Positions 9,469 through 17,491 of a stretch of 51,524 bases of DNA are shown here, piece after piece; position 1 is the first letter of the stretch, and each line of letters opens with the position of its first letter. The stretch spans positions 1-51,524 of the forward strand of contig CANCJE010000002.1 in the NCBI GenBank assembly GCA_947378235.1. Reading direction: 5' to 3'. The notes beneath the pieces are model-generated. The model did not search any database, was not told where the DNA came from, and saw only the letters and a program-made list of their open reading frames with translations. A program made the translations under genes and the position numbers. This stretch comes from Caulobacteraceae bacterium (GTDB lineage: Bacteria; Pseudomonadota; Alphaproteobacteria; Caulobacterales; Caulobacteraceae).

Positions 9469-9481
9469 ATAGAACTCTAAG
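9469..9481 (+). promoter_or_regulatory. Candidate operator between the divergent DUF3237 genes
   Basis: ATAGAACTCTAAG matches the MarR-region palindrome (13437-13449) at 10 of 13 positions and itself contains TAGA-AC-TCTA. It is placed between two divergent starts (9399 and 9545), so it could control both units. The surrounding AT-rich stretch, CAAAATATATAG, could hold a -10 element. Confidence 0.35.
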
Positions 9482-9544
9482 GAATAAGCTAAGGCCAAAT
9501 GGCCCAGACACCTCAGGTCACACAGCGCAAGGGAGACGGTTCAA

Positions 9545-10039
9545 GTGACATCCGACGGCTCCATTGCGTCAACGCCTCTCTGCATTGTGCAGATCGAATT
9601 GGCCAAGACCGCGCCCGTCGTGATTGGACAGACCCCGTGGCGAAATCGGCGTCATAGCGCCATTGTCGGCGGCAGCTTGACGGGGAAAAGGCTGAGCGGA
9701 ACGGTCTTGCCTGAGGGCGGTGATTGGTCAGAGCTAGGTGTTGAACCCGATGGATCTGCGGTCACCCTGCTCGATGTCAATTCGGTCTGGAAAACCCATG
9801 ATGGAGCCCTGATCCATGTCCGTTATAGCGGCCGCCTTCATATTCCAGCCGCGATCCTGCCTCAGTTTCGAGACCCTAATCAGATCGGCAATCTGACGCC
9901 GGATCAGTACTATTTCCGCATCCAGCCCACCTTTGAAACAGCCGACCCTCGCTATGGTTGGCTCAACCGCCTCGTCGCTATCGGCTTCGGCCACAGGACC
10001 GCAACGGGCGTTACCTATGAGGTTCACGCCATTGACTAG
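9545..10039 (+). CDS. DUF3237 domain protein (copy 2)
   Basis: The 164-residue product is a second DUF3237/UPF0311 protein, clearly related to the divergent copy: IVGGSLTGKRLSGTVLPEGGDWSELG, DVNSVWKTHDGALIHVRYSGR and YYFRIQPTFETADPRYGWLNRLVAIG align segment by segment. It starts at GTG. It probably leads an operon, because the MFS permease begins inside its last codons. The function of the family is unknown. Two divergent copies in one island suggest related but distinct roles, for instance lactone or polyketide-like intermediates; this is speculation. Confidence 0.85.
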   Translation: MTSDGSIASTPLCIVQIELAKTAPVVIGQTPWRNRRHSAIVGGSLTGKRLSGTVLPEGGDWSELGVEPDGSAVTLLDVNSVWKTHDGALIHVRYSGRLHIPAAILPQFRDPNQIGNLTPDQYYFRIQPTFETADPRYGWLNRLVAIGFGHRTATGVTYEVHAID

Positions 10040-11375
10040 TTCAAGCCAAACTCCCCTGCCCGGTCAAAAGTTCGGCTATGCCTGGTATGTGGTCGCGCTT
10101 TTGCTGCTGGCCTACACCCTGTCCTTCATTGACCGGATGATCTTGAGCCTGCTCGTCGGGCCGATGCGCCATGATCTGGGCATATCTGATACCCAGATGA
10201 GCCTCTTGATGGGGCTCGCCTTCGCTATCTTCTACAGTGCGCTGGGACTACCCATTGGCCTTGCAGCAGACCGGATGAACCGAAAGAACCTCGTCGTAGC
10301 TGGGGTTGCGATCTGGAGCCTGATGACCGCCCTCTGCGGTCTCGCCCGCTCCTACGCTATTCTGTTCTTGGTGCGTATTGGGGTCGGGGTCGGCGAAGCG
10401 TCTCTTTCTCCGGCCAGCTATTCCCTGCTCGGCGACTATTTTCCGCGCGAGAAGCTCGGGCGCGCTGTAGCCGTCTATTCCCTCGGCGTGCCGATTGGCT
10501 CGGGCATAGCCCTGGTGCTGGGCTCATTCGTGGTCAAGCTGGTCACCCAAGGTCCCGCCGTCATCTTGCCGCTTTTGGGACAGTTGGAGCCTTGGCGGAT
10601 GGTGTTCCTGATCGTCGGCTTACCCGGCCTATTGGTCGCCCTGCTCTTCTATCTGACCATCCGCGAGCCGGCGCGAAGCCTGCGTGCAACCGCCCCTGTG
10701 CCGGGGGAGTTTATGGCCTTCCTCAAACTCAATCGCGTTGCAGTCACCAGCCACTTCCTCGGCATGTCCCTCGTCGCCATGGTCATGTATGGCGCTACCG
10801 CTTGGATCCCTCAGTTCCTCCATCGCACCTATGGCATGCCGGTGGCCTCAGCAGGTCTGTGGTTTGGCGCATCCATGGCCGTCTGTGGCAGTTGCGGCAT
10901 TCTCAGCGGCGGATGGCTCGCCGACTGGCTCTATCGGCGTGGCCATCGCGATGGCCATCTGCGCGTCATCCGGATCAATGCCATCATCTTGACGCCCCTG
11001 TTCATCTTCATGGCCCTCACACCAAGCCTGAACCTGTCACTGGCTGCGATGGTCATCGCGATGCTGGTCGGCACCATCCATGGCGGCGCGGCGGGTTCGG
11101 CCCTGCAACTGATCGCGCCCAGTCATCTCAGGGCCAGGCTTGCCGCACTCTATTTCCTCGTCGTGACCCTACTGGGGCTTGGCATTGGCCCGACGGCCAT
11201 CGCCTTGATCACGGACCGGGTCTTTGGCGACGATAATGCCCTGCGCTACTCAATCGCTATCGTCACCGCAGTCGCGTTGCCACTTTCCGCGATCATTCTG
11301 ACCTTGGGTCTAAAGGCCTTCGCACAAAGTGTTGAACGCAATGAGATAAGCCTTGCTGACGCTCCCGTTCCTTAA
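10017..11375 (+). CDS. MFS permease (Spinster/aromatic-acid transporter-like)
   Basis: I place the start at the ATG at 10017, giving 452 residues; it overlaps the DUF3237 stop by 23 bases, which implies translational coupling. A longer frame reaches upstream but lies within DUF3237 codons. About twelve hydrophobic segments are present. The loop 2-3 motif GLPIGLAADRMNRKNLV is the classic MFS signature, and VGVGEASLSPASYSLLGDYFPREKLGRAVAVYSLG is typical of the Spinster-like and aromatic-acid group. It should carry the island's substrate or an intermediate across the inner membrane. The exact substrate is unknown. Confidence 0.88.
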   Translation: MRFTPLTSSSQTPLPGQKFGYAWYVVALLLLAYTLSFIDRMILSLLVGPMRHDLGISDTQMSLLMGLAFAIFYSALGLPIGLAADRMNRKNLVVAGVAIWSLMTALCGLARSYAILFLVRIGVGVGEASLSPASYSLLGDYFPREKLGRAVAVYSLGVPIGSGIALVLGSFVVKLVTQGPAVILPLLGQLEPWRMVFLIVGLPGLLVALLFYLTIREPARSLRATAPVPGEFMAFLKLNRVAVTSHFLGMSLVAMVMYGATAWIPQFLHRTYGMPVASAGLWFGASMAVCGSCGILSGGWLADWLYRRGHRDGHLRVIRINAIILTPLFIFMALTPSLNLSLAAMVIAMLVGTIHGGAAGSALQLIAPSHLRARLAALYFLVVTLLGLGIGPTAIALITDRVFGDDNALRYSIAIVTAVALPLSAIILTLGLKAFAQSVERNEISLADAPVP

Positions 11376-11436
11376 GCCCATCGATCAGACCCAGACTTGC
11401 CAACTGCGCCATAAGGCCTTGTTATAAACCCGATCA

Positions 11437-11454
11437 TTAGAACGAAACTGTTCT
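11437..11454 (+). promoter_or_regulatory. Inverted repeat before the CMD-like gene
   Basis: TTAGAAC (11437-11443) repeats the left half of the proposed MarR operator. The internal AGAAC (11439-11443) pairs with GTTCT (11450-11454) around six bases. It lies 18 bases before the next start. The spacing differs from the 13437 site, so it may be a variant site or coincidence. Confidence 0.3.
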
Positions 11455-11471
11455 GCCGCTAGGAGTTCCCT

Positions 11472-12122
11472 ATGCCTGTTCTTCGCCAAGTCCCACGGGC
11501 TGAAGCCACCGCTGATATCGTCTTGACCATGTATGATCGTCTTTTTGGCGATCGCGACCCGGTCAGTGAGCCTGGCACCGCGACAGGCACGCCGGGCGAT
11601 TGGTGGACGGTCTTTGCTCTAGCGCCGGACATTTTGCAGCATGCAGTCGATGGCTTTGCGGTCTATCGCCATCCATCGCGCAAGATCGATCCCGTCTTGC
11701 GCGAACTGGGCCAAACGCGGGCCGGTTGGGTCAAGAGTAGCCAATTCGTCTTCTCGCAGCACTGTAAGTCGCTGCGTGGCCTTGGCGTGTCCGAAGAGAT
11801 GATCGCCGCAATCCCCTATTGGACAGTGTCGGATGTCTTTAACGACGAACAGCGCGCCGTGCTGGCCTATGCGGACTGTTTGTCACAGGCCGGGGGCCGT
11901 GTTCCTGTGCAAGTCTTTGACAAGCTGAAGACCTTCTGGACGGATGAACAGATCTTTGAATTCACCTACATCACCTGCCTCTACGATATGCATGCGGTAA
12001 TGACCCGAGCCTTGGGTCTAGAGTTCGATAATCGCGCCGATCCCATCGTCGAGGTTGCGGCGCCTAAAGGCTTTAGCGCAGCCGACTTCCTCAGCGCAGC
12101 ACGGCCTGCAAAACGCGACTAA
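11472..12122 (+). CDS. Carboxymuconolactone decarboxylase-like protein (AhpD fold)
   Basis: The 216-residue product matches the longer members of the carboxymuconolactone decarboxylase/AhpD-like family: the helical core runs from about 70 to 175, with RELGQTRAGWVKSSQFVFSQHCKSLRGLGVSEEMIAAIPYW and later EQRAVLAYADCL. The usual EWxxH block is altered to SQFVFSQHC, and there is no CxxC pair, so alkylhydroperoxidase activity is unlikely. The protein may be a decarboxylase, isomerase or cyclase of a ring-cleavage or polyketide-like intermediate. It starts at an ATG after AGGAG and is followed by the VOC gene, with which it is probably co-transcribed. Confidence 0.82.
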   Translation: MPVLRQVPRAEATADIVLTMYDRLFGDRDPVSEPGTATGTPGDWWTVFALAPDILQHAVDGFAVYRHPSRKIDPVLRELGQTRAGWVKSSQFVFSQHCKSLRGLGVSEEMIAAIPYWTVSDVFNDEQRAVLAYADCLSQAGGRVPVQVFDKLKTFWTDEQIFEFTYITCLYDMHAVMTRALGLEFDNRADPIVEVAAPKGFSAADFLSAARPAKRD

Positions 12123-12163
12123 GCGATCTAACAACGAACCTTAAAACAAATAGGGAGACACCC

Positions 12164-12745
12164 ATGACCAGTCCAAAAAATAGTCAATTTGAACTTCGCG
12201 GCGTCAATCACTTGGCGCTGGTCAGCAAGGACATGGCCCGCACCGTCACCTTCTATCGCGATGTGCTCGGCATGCCGCTGCTCAAGACCTTGGACCTGCC
12301 CGGCGGCGTTGGTCAGCACTTCTTCTTTGACATTGGCAATGGCGACTCCATCGCCTTCTTCTGGTTCAAGGATGCGCCTGAGGCCGTGCCTGGCATTTCC
12401 AGCCCCGGCGCTATCCCGACCCAAGGCAACTTCATGTCAGCCCATGGCTCGATGAACCATATCGCCTTCGACGTCCCCCCCGAGAAGTTCGACGAATATC
12501 ACCAGCGGCTGATTGATAAGGGGATTAATGTCTCGAAGATCTTGAACCACGACAACTCGCTAACCCAGTCGAGCGACGAATTGCATGAGGGGGTCTATGT
12601 CCGGTCGCTCTATTTCTCGGACCCTGACGGTGCCTGCCTAGAGTTTGCGTGCTGGACGAGAGATTTCACGCCCGCAGATGTTGAGCACGACCCGATGAAC
12701 GCTGACGGCGTCAAGGTGGTTGGGCTCGTCACCGCTCACCACTAG
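12164..12745 (+). CDS. VOC-superfamily metalloenzyme (glyoxalase/extradiol dioxygenase-like)
   Basis: The 193-residue product contains two beta-alpha-beta-beta-beta VOC modules. A metal site can be read directly: H16 in NHLALVSKDM, H99 in MNHIAFDV and E160 in ACLEFACW, the 2-His-1-Glu set used by type I extradiol dioxygenases and glyoxalases. A YRDVLGMPLL segment follows the first strand, as is usual. Ring cleavage of a catechol-like product of the monooxygenase at 7643 would fit the neighbourhood, but isomerase or lyase chemistry is equally compatible. The start has a GGGAGACACCC ribosome site. Confidence 0.85.
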   Translation: MTSPKNSQFELRGVNHLALVSKDMARTVTFYRDVLGMPLLKTLDLPGGVGQHFFFDIGNGDSIAFFWFKDAPEAVPGISSPGAIPTQGNFMSAHGSMNHIAFDVPPEKFDEYHQRLIDKGINVSKILNHDNSLTQSSDELHEGVYVRSLYFSDPDGACLEFACWTRDFTPADVEHDPMNADGVKVVGLVTAHH

Positions 12746-12757
12746 GTCGCCCTATCG

Positions 12758-12784
12758 CCCTGAACGTCTCATAGGCGTTCAGGG
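12758..12784. terminator. Bidirectional hairpin between convergent VOC and MarR genes
   Basis: CCCTGAACG (12758-12766) and CGTTCAGGG (12776-12784) form a perfect nine-base-pair stem with a nine-base loop. It follows the VOC stop and overlaps the last codons of the convergent MarR gene. Long T-tracts are absent, so termination strength is uncertain. Confidence 0.5.
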
Positions 12785-13360
12785 AACGGCGTCGCCGCCA
12801 ATCTGTTCCAGCTCTTGGGCCATATTGCCATTGATATGGCGAAGCAGCCTTAGGAGGGTGGCGATCTCGGCCTTGGTTAGGCCTTTTGTGGCGCGATCAT
12901 TGACGTCTGCTACCATGGGCAAAAGCGTCGCCTGCAGCGACCGCCCGAGCGGGGTCAAGCGAATATGGACCTTCCGCCGGTCCTCGACGCTAGGCTCGCG
13001 CACCGCCAACCCACTTTTGACCAGACTATTGACCGCCACGACCGTCGTTGGCTCGCGCATGCCAACCCGAACACTCAGCTCCCGCTGGGTGGGTCCATCC
13101 TCAATCCACAATTGCCTCAGAAAACGCCACTGACCGCTCGAAACACCATGGGTCGAGGTCTTGCGCTCCAACATGGTTGAGAAGCCGCGATACCCCATCC
13201 GCAACAGGTAGCCAATGCTGTTTTCAGGTTGCGCATAGACCGAGATCTCGAGGGGCAAGGCCTGCACCTCGGGGGCGAAATGTCCGTCAACCGATACTGT
13301 CATGGGATCACTCGAATTGGCATTGTCTGTCACGCTACTGTACCGGCTTTCGGTGGGCAT
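12779..13360 (-). CDS. MarR-family transcriptional regulator
   Basis: The 193-residue product carries a winged helix-turn-helix at about 75-155: the GPTQRELSVRVGMREPTTVVAVNSLVKSGLAVREPSVEDRRKVHIRLTPLG stretch holds the recognition helix and the DR-wing typical of MarR. The N-terminal 40 or so residues are longer than usual, and the internal ATG at 13303 is a possible alternative start. It diverges from the MetE-like gene, and a perfect GTTAG-AACA-CTAAC palindrome lies between them, so it probably represses itself and the neighbour in response to a small phenolic or related ligand. Similar sites upstream of other island genes suggest a local regulon. Confidence 0.88.
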   Translation of the reverse strand: MPTESRYSSVTDNANSSDPMTVSVDGHFAPEVQALPLEISVYAQPENSIGYLLRMGYRGFSTMLERKTSTHGVSSGQWRFLRQLWIEDGPTQRELSVRVGMREPTTVVAVNSLVKSGLAVREPSVEDRRKVHIRLTPLGRSLQATLLPMVADVNDRATKGLTKAEIATLLRLLRHINGNMAQELEQIGGDAVP

Positions 13361-13397
13361 TAAATTTCGGCATTCCAGATGTCTATAGCTAATGCTG

Positions 13398-13460
13398 GCT
13401 GGACTTAGAAAAAGGGTGGGTGCATATAATTATTGGTTAGAACACTAACTAAAGTCCAGC
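13398..13460. promoter_or_regulatory. MarR/MetE-like divergent control region
   Basis: Reading toward the MetE-like gene, a perfect TATAAT (13425-13430) is followed at once by GTTAG-AACA-CTAAC (13436-13449), a perfect inverted repeat placed over the likely transcription start. A second, outer inverted repeat, GCTGGACTT (13398-13406) with AAGTCCAGC (13452-13460), frames the region. A -35 box is not obvious. The arrangement is that of a MarR-type operator blocking RNA polymerase. Confidence 0.6.
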
Positions 13461-13482
13461 ACTGAGTACAAGGAACTGCCGC

Positions 13483-14526
13483 GTGGTCAAACTCCCTCTT
13501 CTGCCAACCACGATCGTCGGCAGCTATCCTCAGCCGGATTGGCTGATAGACCGTGAGCGTTTGAAGAAGAGTTTGCCGCCGCGTGTGCGCGCCAAAGAGC
13601 TCTGGCGCATCGATGAGGCTTGGCTCGCTGACGCGCAAGAGGCCGCGACCCTCGTGGCAATCCGCGATCAAGAACTGGCCGGAATTGATCTGGTCGGCGA
13701 TGGAGAAATGCGCCGAGAAAGCTATTCCAACCGGCTTGCCACCGCCCTGAGCGGCATCGATTCAGACAACCACGGCACCGCGATTGACCGAACCGGGAAG
13801 GCCAATCCTGTACCGCGTGTGGTTGGTCCCATTCGCCGGGTTGGCCCCATTGAGGTTCAGGATGTTGCCTTTCTGAAGCGTCATTCGACCAAGCCTGTCA
13901 AACTGACTATCCCGGGTCCCTTCACCATGACCCAGCAGGCGCAGAACGACTATTACCCCAGCGCCGAAGCCCTCGCGATGGACTATGCCGCAGCGGTCAA
14001 TGAGGAGGTCCGGGCTCTGTTCGCGGCCGGCGTCGACGTGGTGCAGTTGGACGAGCCCTATCTTCAAGCCCGCGCCGATCAAGCTCAGGACTATGCGCTC
14101 GCCGCCATCGACCGCGCTCTAGAGGGCGTCACGGGAACGACGGCGCTCCACATCTGTTTTGGCTATGCACTGGTGCATGGCAACACGGTCAAGCCCAAGG
14201 CCTATGACTTCTTGGCCGAATTGAACCGCTCGCGCGTCGATGTCATTTCGGTTGAGGCCGCTCAGCCCAATCTTGACCCATCCATCCTGGCCGAACTGCC
14301 CGACAAGATCATCATGTATGGGGTGCTAGACCTGTCCGACCCCGAGATCGAGACCCCAGAACGGGTGGCGGACCGTATCAGGCAGGCTCTGAAATATGTC
14401 TCGTCGGACCGGCTCTGGATCGCGCCCGACTGCGGCATGAAATATCACAGCCGAGAGGTCGCCTTCGGCAAGCTCAAGGCCATGGCCGATGGGGCCGCGA
14501 TTGTTCGGCGCGAACTGAAGGGTTGA
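13483..14526 (+). CDS. Core-MetE-like (cobalamin-independent methionine synthase C-domain) methyltransferase
   Basis: The 347-residue product is equivalent to the catalytic C-terminal half of MetE without the N-terminal folate-binding duplicate. It opens with TTIVGSYPQPDW, and the zinc ligands are all visible: H223 and C225 in ALHICFGYAL, E258 in VISVEAAQPN and C317 in APDCGMKYH; D190-E191 lie in VVQLDEPYL. Such proteins include folate-independent methionine synthases and also epoxyalkane:CoM transferases, which use the same zinc-thiolate chemistry. Its place in a MarR-controlled catabolic island favours a thiol-alkylation or demethylation step over housekeeping methionine synthesis, though this is inference. 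Start is GTG; the stop is one base from the convergent hydrolase stop. Confidence 0.85.
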   Translation: MVKLPLLPTTIVGSYPQPDWLIDRERLKKSLPPRVRAKELWRIDEAWLADAQEAATLVAIRDQELAGIDLVGDGEMRRESYSNRLATALSGIDSDNHGTAIDRTGKANPVPRVVGPIRRVGPIEVQDVAFLKRHSTKPVKLTIPGPFTMTQQAQNDYYPSAEALAMDYAAAVNEEVRALFAAGVDVVQLDEPYLQARADQAQDYALAAIDRALEGVTGTTALHICFGYALVHGNTVKPKAYDFLAELNRSRVDVISVEAAQPNLDPSILAELPDKIIMYGVLDLSDPEIETPERVADRIRQALKYVSSDRLWIAPDCGMKYHSREVAFGKLKAMADGAAIVRRELKG

Positions 14527-14527
14527 C

Positions 14528-15238
14528 CTAGAGCCCGTCCATCCAAGCGGATAGGAGAACATTGACCTCGCTTGGTGCCTCTAGCGTGGAGAGATGTCCG
14601 CAGCCCTTCAAGACCTCCAGTCGCGCGCCTGAAATACCGCCCAGCATATCCTGCTGCTGAGCCATGGTGGTGATACCGTCCTCGTCTCCCCAGAGGATCA
14701 GGGTCGGCACCGTGATGCGGCTGAGCGACGGACGGCTATCGATCCGGCTCATGATGGCCCGCTGTTGGCGCAGAAAGATCTCCGCCCCGGTGTCCTGCGC
14801 CATGGCTCGGATCTGACCTGTCAGGACCGGGTCACTGCGGCGCGACGGGGCGAGCAGCATGGGGATGCGCTCTTCAGCGACCTGGTCAAAACGCCCCTCC
14901 TCTACCAGTCTGATATAGCCCATGCGCCGCTCGGTCTGGGCCGGACCATCGGCATTGGCCAAGGTCGCTAAGAGGGCAAGGCCTTTGATCCGTTCAGGTG
15001 CCTGCCGCATGACCTCCAGCGCAATGAAACCGCCCATCGCATGGCCCATCAACAGGAACTGATCCGGCGCGCTGGCCAGCAGCCGCTTGGCCATACCAGC
15101 GATCGTGTCGTCACTGCGGTGATCGGAGACAAATAGGCTGCGCTGATCAGCGAAGGCGGCGCGCTGGGGTTCCCAGCACCGTTCGTCCAGAAGCTGGCCG
15201 CACGCAAAGACGATGGGCGTTTTGGCGCAAATCGACAT
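14528..15238 (-). CDS. Alpha/beta-hydrolase fold protein with Ser-to-Ala at the nucleophile
   Basis: I choose the ATG at 15238 (236 residues), one base after the preceding gene's stop; an in-frame ATG at 15268 would overlap it. The fold is clear: the nucleophile elbow region reads LLMGHAMGGFIALEVM, the acid strand TLILWGDEDGIT and the histidine loop GCGHLSTLEAP (H215). The elbow Ser of G-x-S-x-G is Ala67 (codon GCG). The other triad members, Asp185/Asp187 and His215, are kept. The protein is therefore either a non-hydrolytic member, as in cofactor-free dioxygenases or lyases that do not need the Ser, or an inactive version. It is last in a tight operon with the kinase and enolase-like genes. 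Confidence 0.85.
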   Translation of the reverse strand: MSICAKTPIVFACGQLLDERCWEPQRAAFADQRSLFVSDHRSDDTIAGMAKRLLASAPDQFLLMGHAMGGFIALEVMRQAPERIKGLALLATLANADGPAQTERRMGYIRLVEEGRFDQVAEERIPMLLAPSRRSDPVLTGQIRAMAQDTGAEIFLRQQRAIMSRIDSRPSLSRITVPTLILWGDEDGITTMAQQQDMLGGISGARLEVLKGCGHLSTLEAPSEVNVLLSAWMDGL

Positions 15239-15239
15239 G

Positions 15240-16190
15240 TCACACCACCCGATGCAAGAGGTCATCACCGTCGGCCAGTCGTCGGCAGTTTTCCATCGCC
15301 ACCACGAGGCTCCGCGAGAGGGTCTCTGGGGTCAACCAAGCCTGATGGGGCGCCAAGACCACACGGTCTAAGGCGAAGAGCGGGTTGTCAGTGCCTGCCG
15401 GTTCTTTGGCGAACACATCCAACCCTGCGCCGCGCAGATGGCCCGACCTTAAGGACGCCTCCAAGGCCACCTCATCAATGATCTCTCCCCGCGAGGTGTT
15501 GATCACGATCGCGCCCGACCTCATGCGTGCCAAGACCCTCGCGTCGATCAGATTGCGGGTTTCGTCGGTCAAGGGAAGATGGAGCGAGAGAATATCGGCC
15601 TCCTCCAGCAAGGCTTCTAAGTCGCGGAACCCATAGGGCGCATCGGGCCGCGCCGACCTTGCCGTATAGATCACCTTTGCCCCAAGGGCGGTGAGCACCG
15701 GCGCTAGGCGCTGAGCCGACTGTCCAAAGCCGACCAGACCCACCGTACGCCCGCAGATCTCACCGACGCTATCCAGCGCCTCAAGGTCGGGGTTCCAGCC
15801 GTTGCCAGCGCGCGTCAAGCTGTCGAGATAGATCGTGCGGCGCAGGCAAGACAGCATCAGGGTCAGGGCCATCTCAGCCACGGCTTGGCTGTTGGTACCC
15901 GGCATATTGCAGACGGCGATGCCACGGGCTTTTGCAGCGACAAGGTCGATGGTGTTGGTGCCGACACCGAGCTTTTGGATCAGCTTAAGATGGGGCGCAT
16001 TGGCGATCACCTCAGCAGTCACGGGCTTGAGGACATGGAGAAGGACCTCGGCCGTCAGCATGGCCTCATCAAAGCGCGGCCCATCGAACTCATCGACGAC
16101 CGTCACAGGGTCCAGTTGGGCAAAGGTTGTCTTGATCTGATCGCAAAAGCCTGGGCTGGCCCGATATTGTAAAACAGTCTTCATGCTCAT
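15240..16190 (-). CDS. D-isomer-specific 2-hydroxyacid dehydrogenase (NAD(P)H)
   Basis: The 316-residue product has the two-domain formate/glycerate dehydrogenase fold. The dinucleotide motif is GLVGFGQSAQRLAP (151-164), with Ala/Ser in place of the last Gly of GxGxxG, as is common. The catalytic triad is readable: R234 in NTSRGEIID, E263 in DVFAKEPA and H282 in LAPHQAWLTPET. It interconverts a 2-keto acid and a D-2-hydroxy acid; hydroxypyruvate or glyoxylate reductases are the nearest functional group by pattern. It overlaps the enolase-like gene by four bases (ATGA), indicating coupled translation and shared function. Confidence 0.9.
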   Translation of the reverse strand: MSMKTVLQYRASPGFCDQIKTTFAQLDPVTVVDEFDGPRFDEAMLTAEVLLHVLKPVTAEVIANAPHLKLIQKLGVGTNTIDLVAAKARGIAVCNMPGTNSQAVAEMALTLMLSCLRRTIYLDSLTRAGNGWNPDLEALDSVGEICGRTVGLVGFGQSAQRLAPVLTALGAKVIYTARSARPDAPYGFRDLEALLEEADILSLHLPLTDETRNLIDARVLARMRSGAIVINTSRGEIIDEVALEASLRSGHLRGAGLDVFAKEPAGTDNPLFALDRVVLAPHQAWLTPETLSRSLVVAMENCRRLADGDDLLHRVV

Positions 16191-17491
16191 CCCTTGGTCA
16201 GATTGGCCGCTACGGGCGCAAAGAAGGCGTCACAGCCCGCATAGACAGCGTTTGAGCCAAGGCTCTCCTCGATGCGAAGGACCTCGTTCCACTTGGCCAT
16301 CCGTTCAGACCGTGTGAAGGACCCGACCTTCAACTGTCCCCCATCCCAGCCGACAGACAGATGGGAGATGGTGACATCTTCGGTCTCGCCAGACCGTGCC
16401 GAGACAATGGTGCCCCAGCCTCTGGCCTTGCCTGCGTCCAGCGCGGCCTTGGCCTCTGTGACGGTACCGGCCTGATTGACCTTGATCAGCACCGCATTAC
16501 AGGCCGCAGCATCCGACGCCCGGCCGACCCGTTCAGCATTGGTGACCAGAACATCGTCGCCGATGATCTGAACCCGATGGCCAATCTGAGCATTGATCTT
16601 GGCCAAGGTCGAAAACTCGTCCTGTCCGGCGGGATCTTCAATGGAGACAATCGGATAGCGGCCCGCCCAAGCGACCATCCGCTCGACCATCTCATCGGCG
16701 CTGAGAATCCTTTGGTCTAGGGCCATGCTGTAACCGCCATCAACGCAAAACTCGTTGGCGGCGATGTCGAGCGAGATGAAGACCTCTTCCCCGGCCCGAT
16801 AACCGGCCCGTTCTATGGCTTGGGTCAGAACGTCGAGGGCATCCTCGTTCGACGTGAAGTTCGGCCACCATCCACCCTCATCCGCGACGCCCGTGATCGG
16901 CCCCCTCGCCTCCATAAGCTGGCCAGCGGCGCGATAGATATCGGCGGTGATTTCTAGCGCGCGACGGAAAGACCCGGCCTTGGGCGCCATGACCATGAAG
17001 TCCTGCACATCGGTCCGGCGTCCAGCGTGGGCCCCGCCGCCGAAGATTTGAATTTCAGGCAAGGGAATCCGCACGGGCCTTCCCTGCGCCAACCATTGCC
17101 AAAGCGGAACGTGAGCCGAGGCGGCCGCCGCGTGCAGATTGGCCATCGACACGGCCACCAGAGCGTTGGCCCCCAACCGGCTCTTGTTTGGGGTCCCGTC
17201 GAGATCGATCAGCAGCCTGTCGATAGTCACCTGCTCCGTCGCATCTTGCCCCAACAGGGCCGGTGCGATCTCGGCCTCGACACCGGCAAGGGCACGCGCA
17301 ACCCCAAAACCTCCGAAGGCAGTGCCGCCATCACGCAGATCAACCGCTTCATGCGCGCCTCGAGAGGCTCCAGCCGGAGCGATAGCCCGCCCCGTGGCAC
17401 CGCTAACGAGAGTGACCTCGGCCTCGACCGTCGGGCGTCCTCGAGAGTCCCAAACCTGCCGCGCGATGACCTTGGAAATTTGATTGCTCAT
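16187..17491 (-). CDS. Divergent enolase-superfamily protein, phosphopyruvate hydratase-like
   Basis: With the ATG at 17491 the protein has 434 residues, exactly enolase length; the longer frame upstream runs through the kinase gene. Most enolase residues are kept: E205 in DEGG, D242, E285 and D312 as metal ligands, K337 in IKVNQAGT and K388 in GGQLKVGS, and S43 in the mobile loop GASRG. Two conserved active-site positions differ: the His of SHRSGE is Ala365 (SARSGE), and the Glu of QEFM is Asp164 (QDFM). The elbow between loops 1 and 2 also differs (AGASRG for SGASTG). I infer a relative that acts on a modified 2-phospho acid rather than the glycolytic enzyme. Its start and the kinase stop share a base (TGATG). 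Confidence 0.88.
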   Translation of the reverse strand: MSNQISKVIARQVWDSRGRPTVEAEVTLVSGATGRAIAPAGASRGAHEAVDLRDGGTAFGGFGVARALAGVEAEIAPALLGQDATEQVTIDRLLIDLDGTPNKSRLGANALVAVSMANLHAAAASAHVPLWQWLAQGRPVRIPLPEIQIFGGGAHAGRRTDVQDFMVMAPKAGSFRRALEITADIYRAAGQLMEARGPITGVADEGGWWPNFTSNEDALDVLTQAIERAGYRAGEEVFISLDIAANEFCVDGGYSMALDQRILSADEMVERMVAWAGRYPIVSIEDPAGQDEFSTLAKINAQIGHRVQIIGDDVLVTNAERVGRASDAAACNAVLIKVNQAGTVTEAKAALDAGKARGWGTIVSARSGETEDVTISHLSVGWDGGQLKVGSFTRSERMAKWNEVLRIEESLGSNAVYAGCDAFFAPVAANLTKG

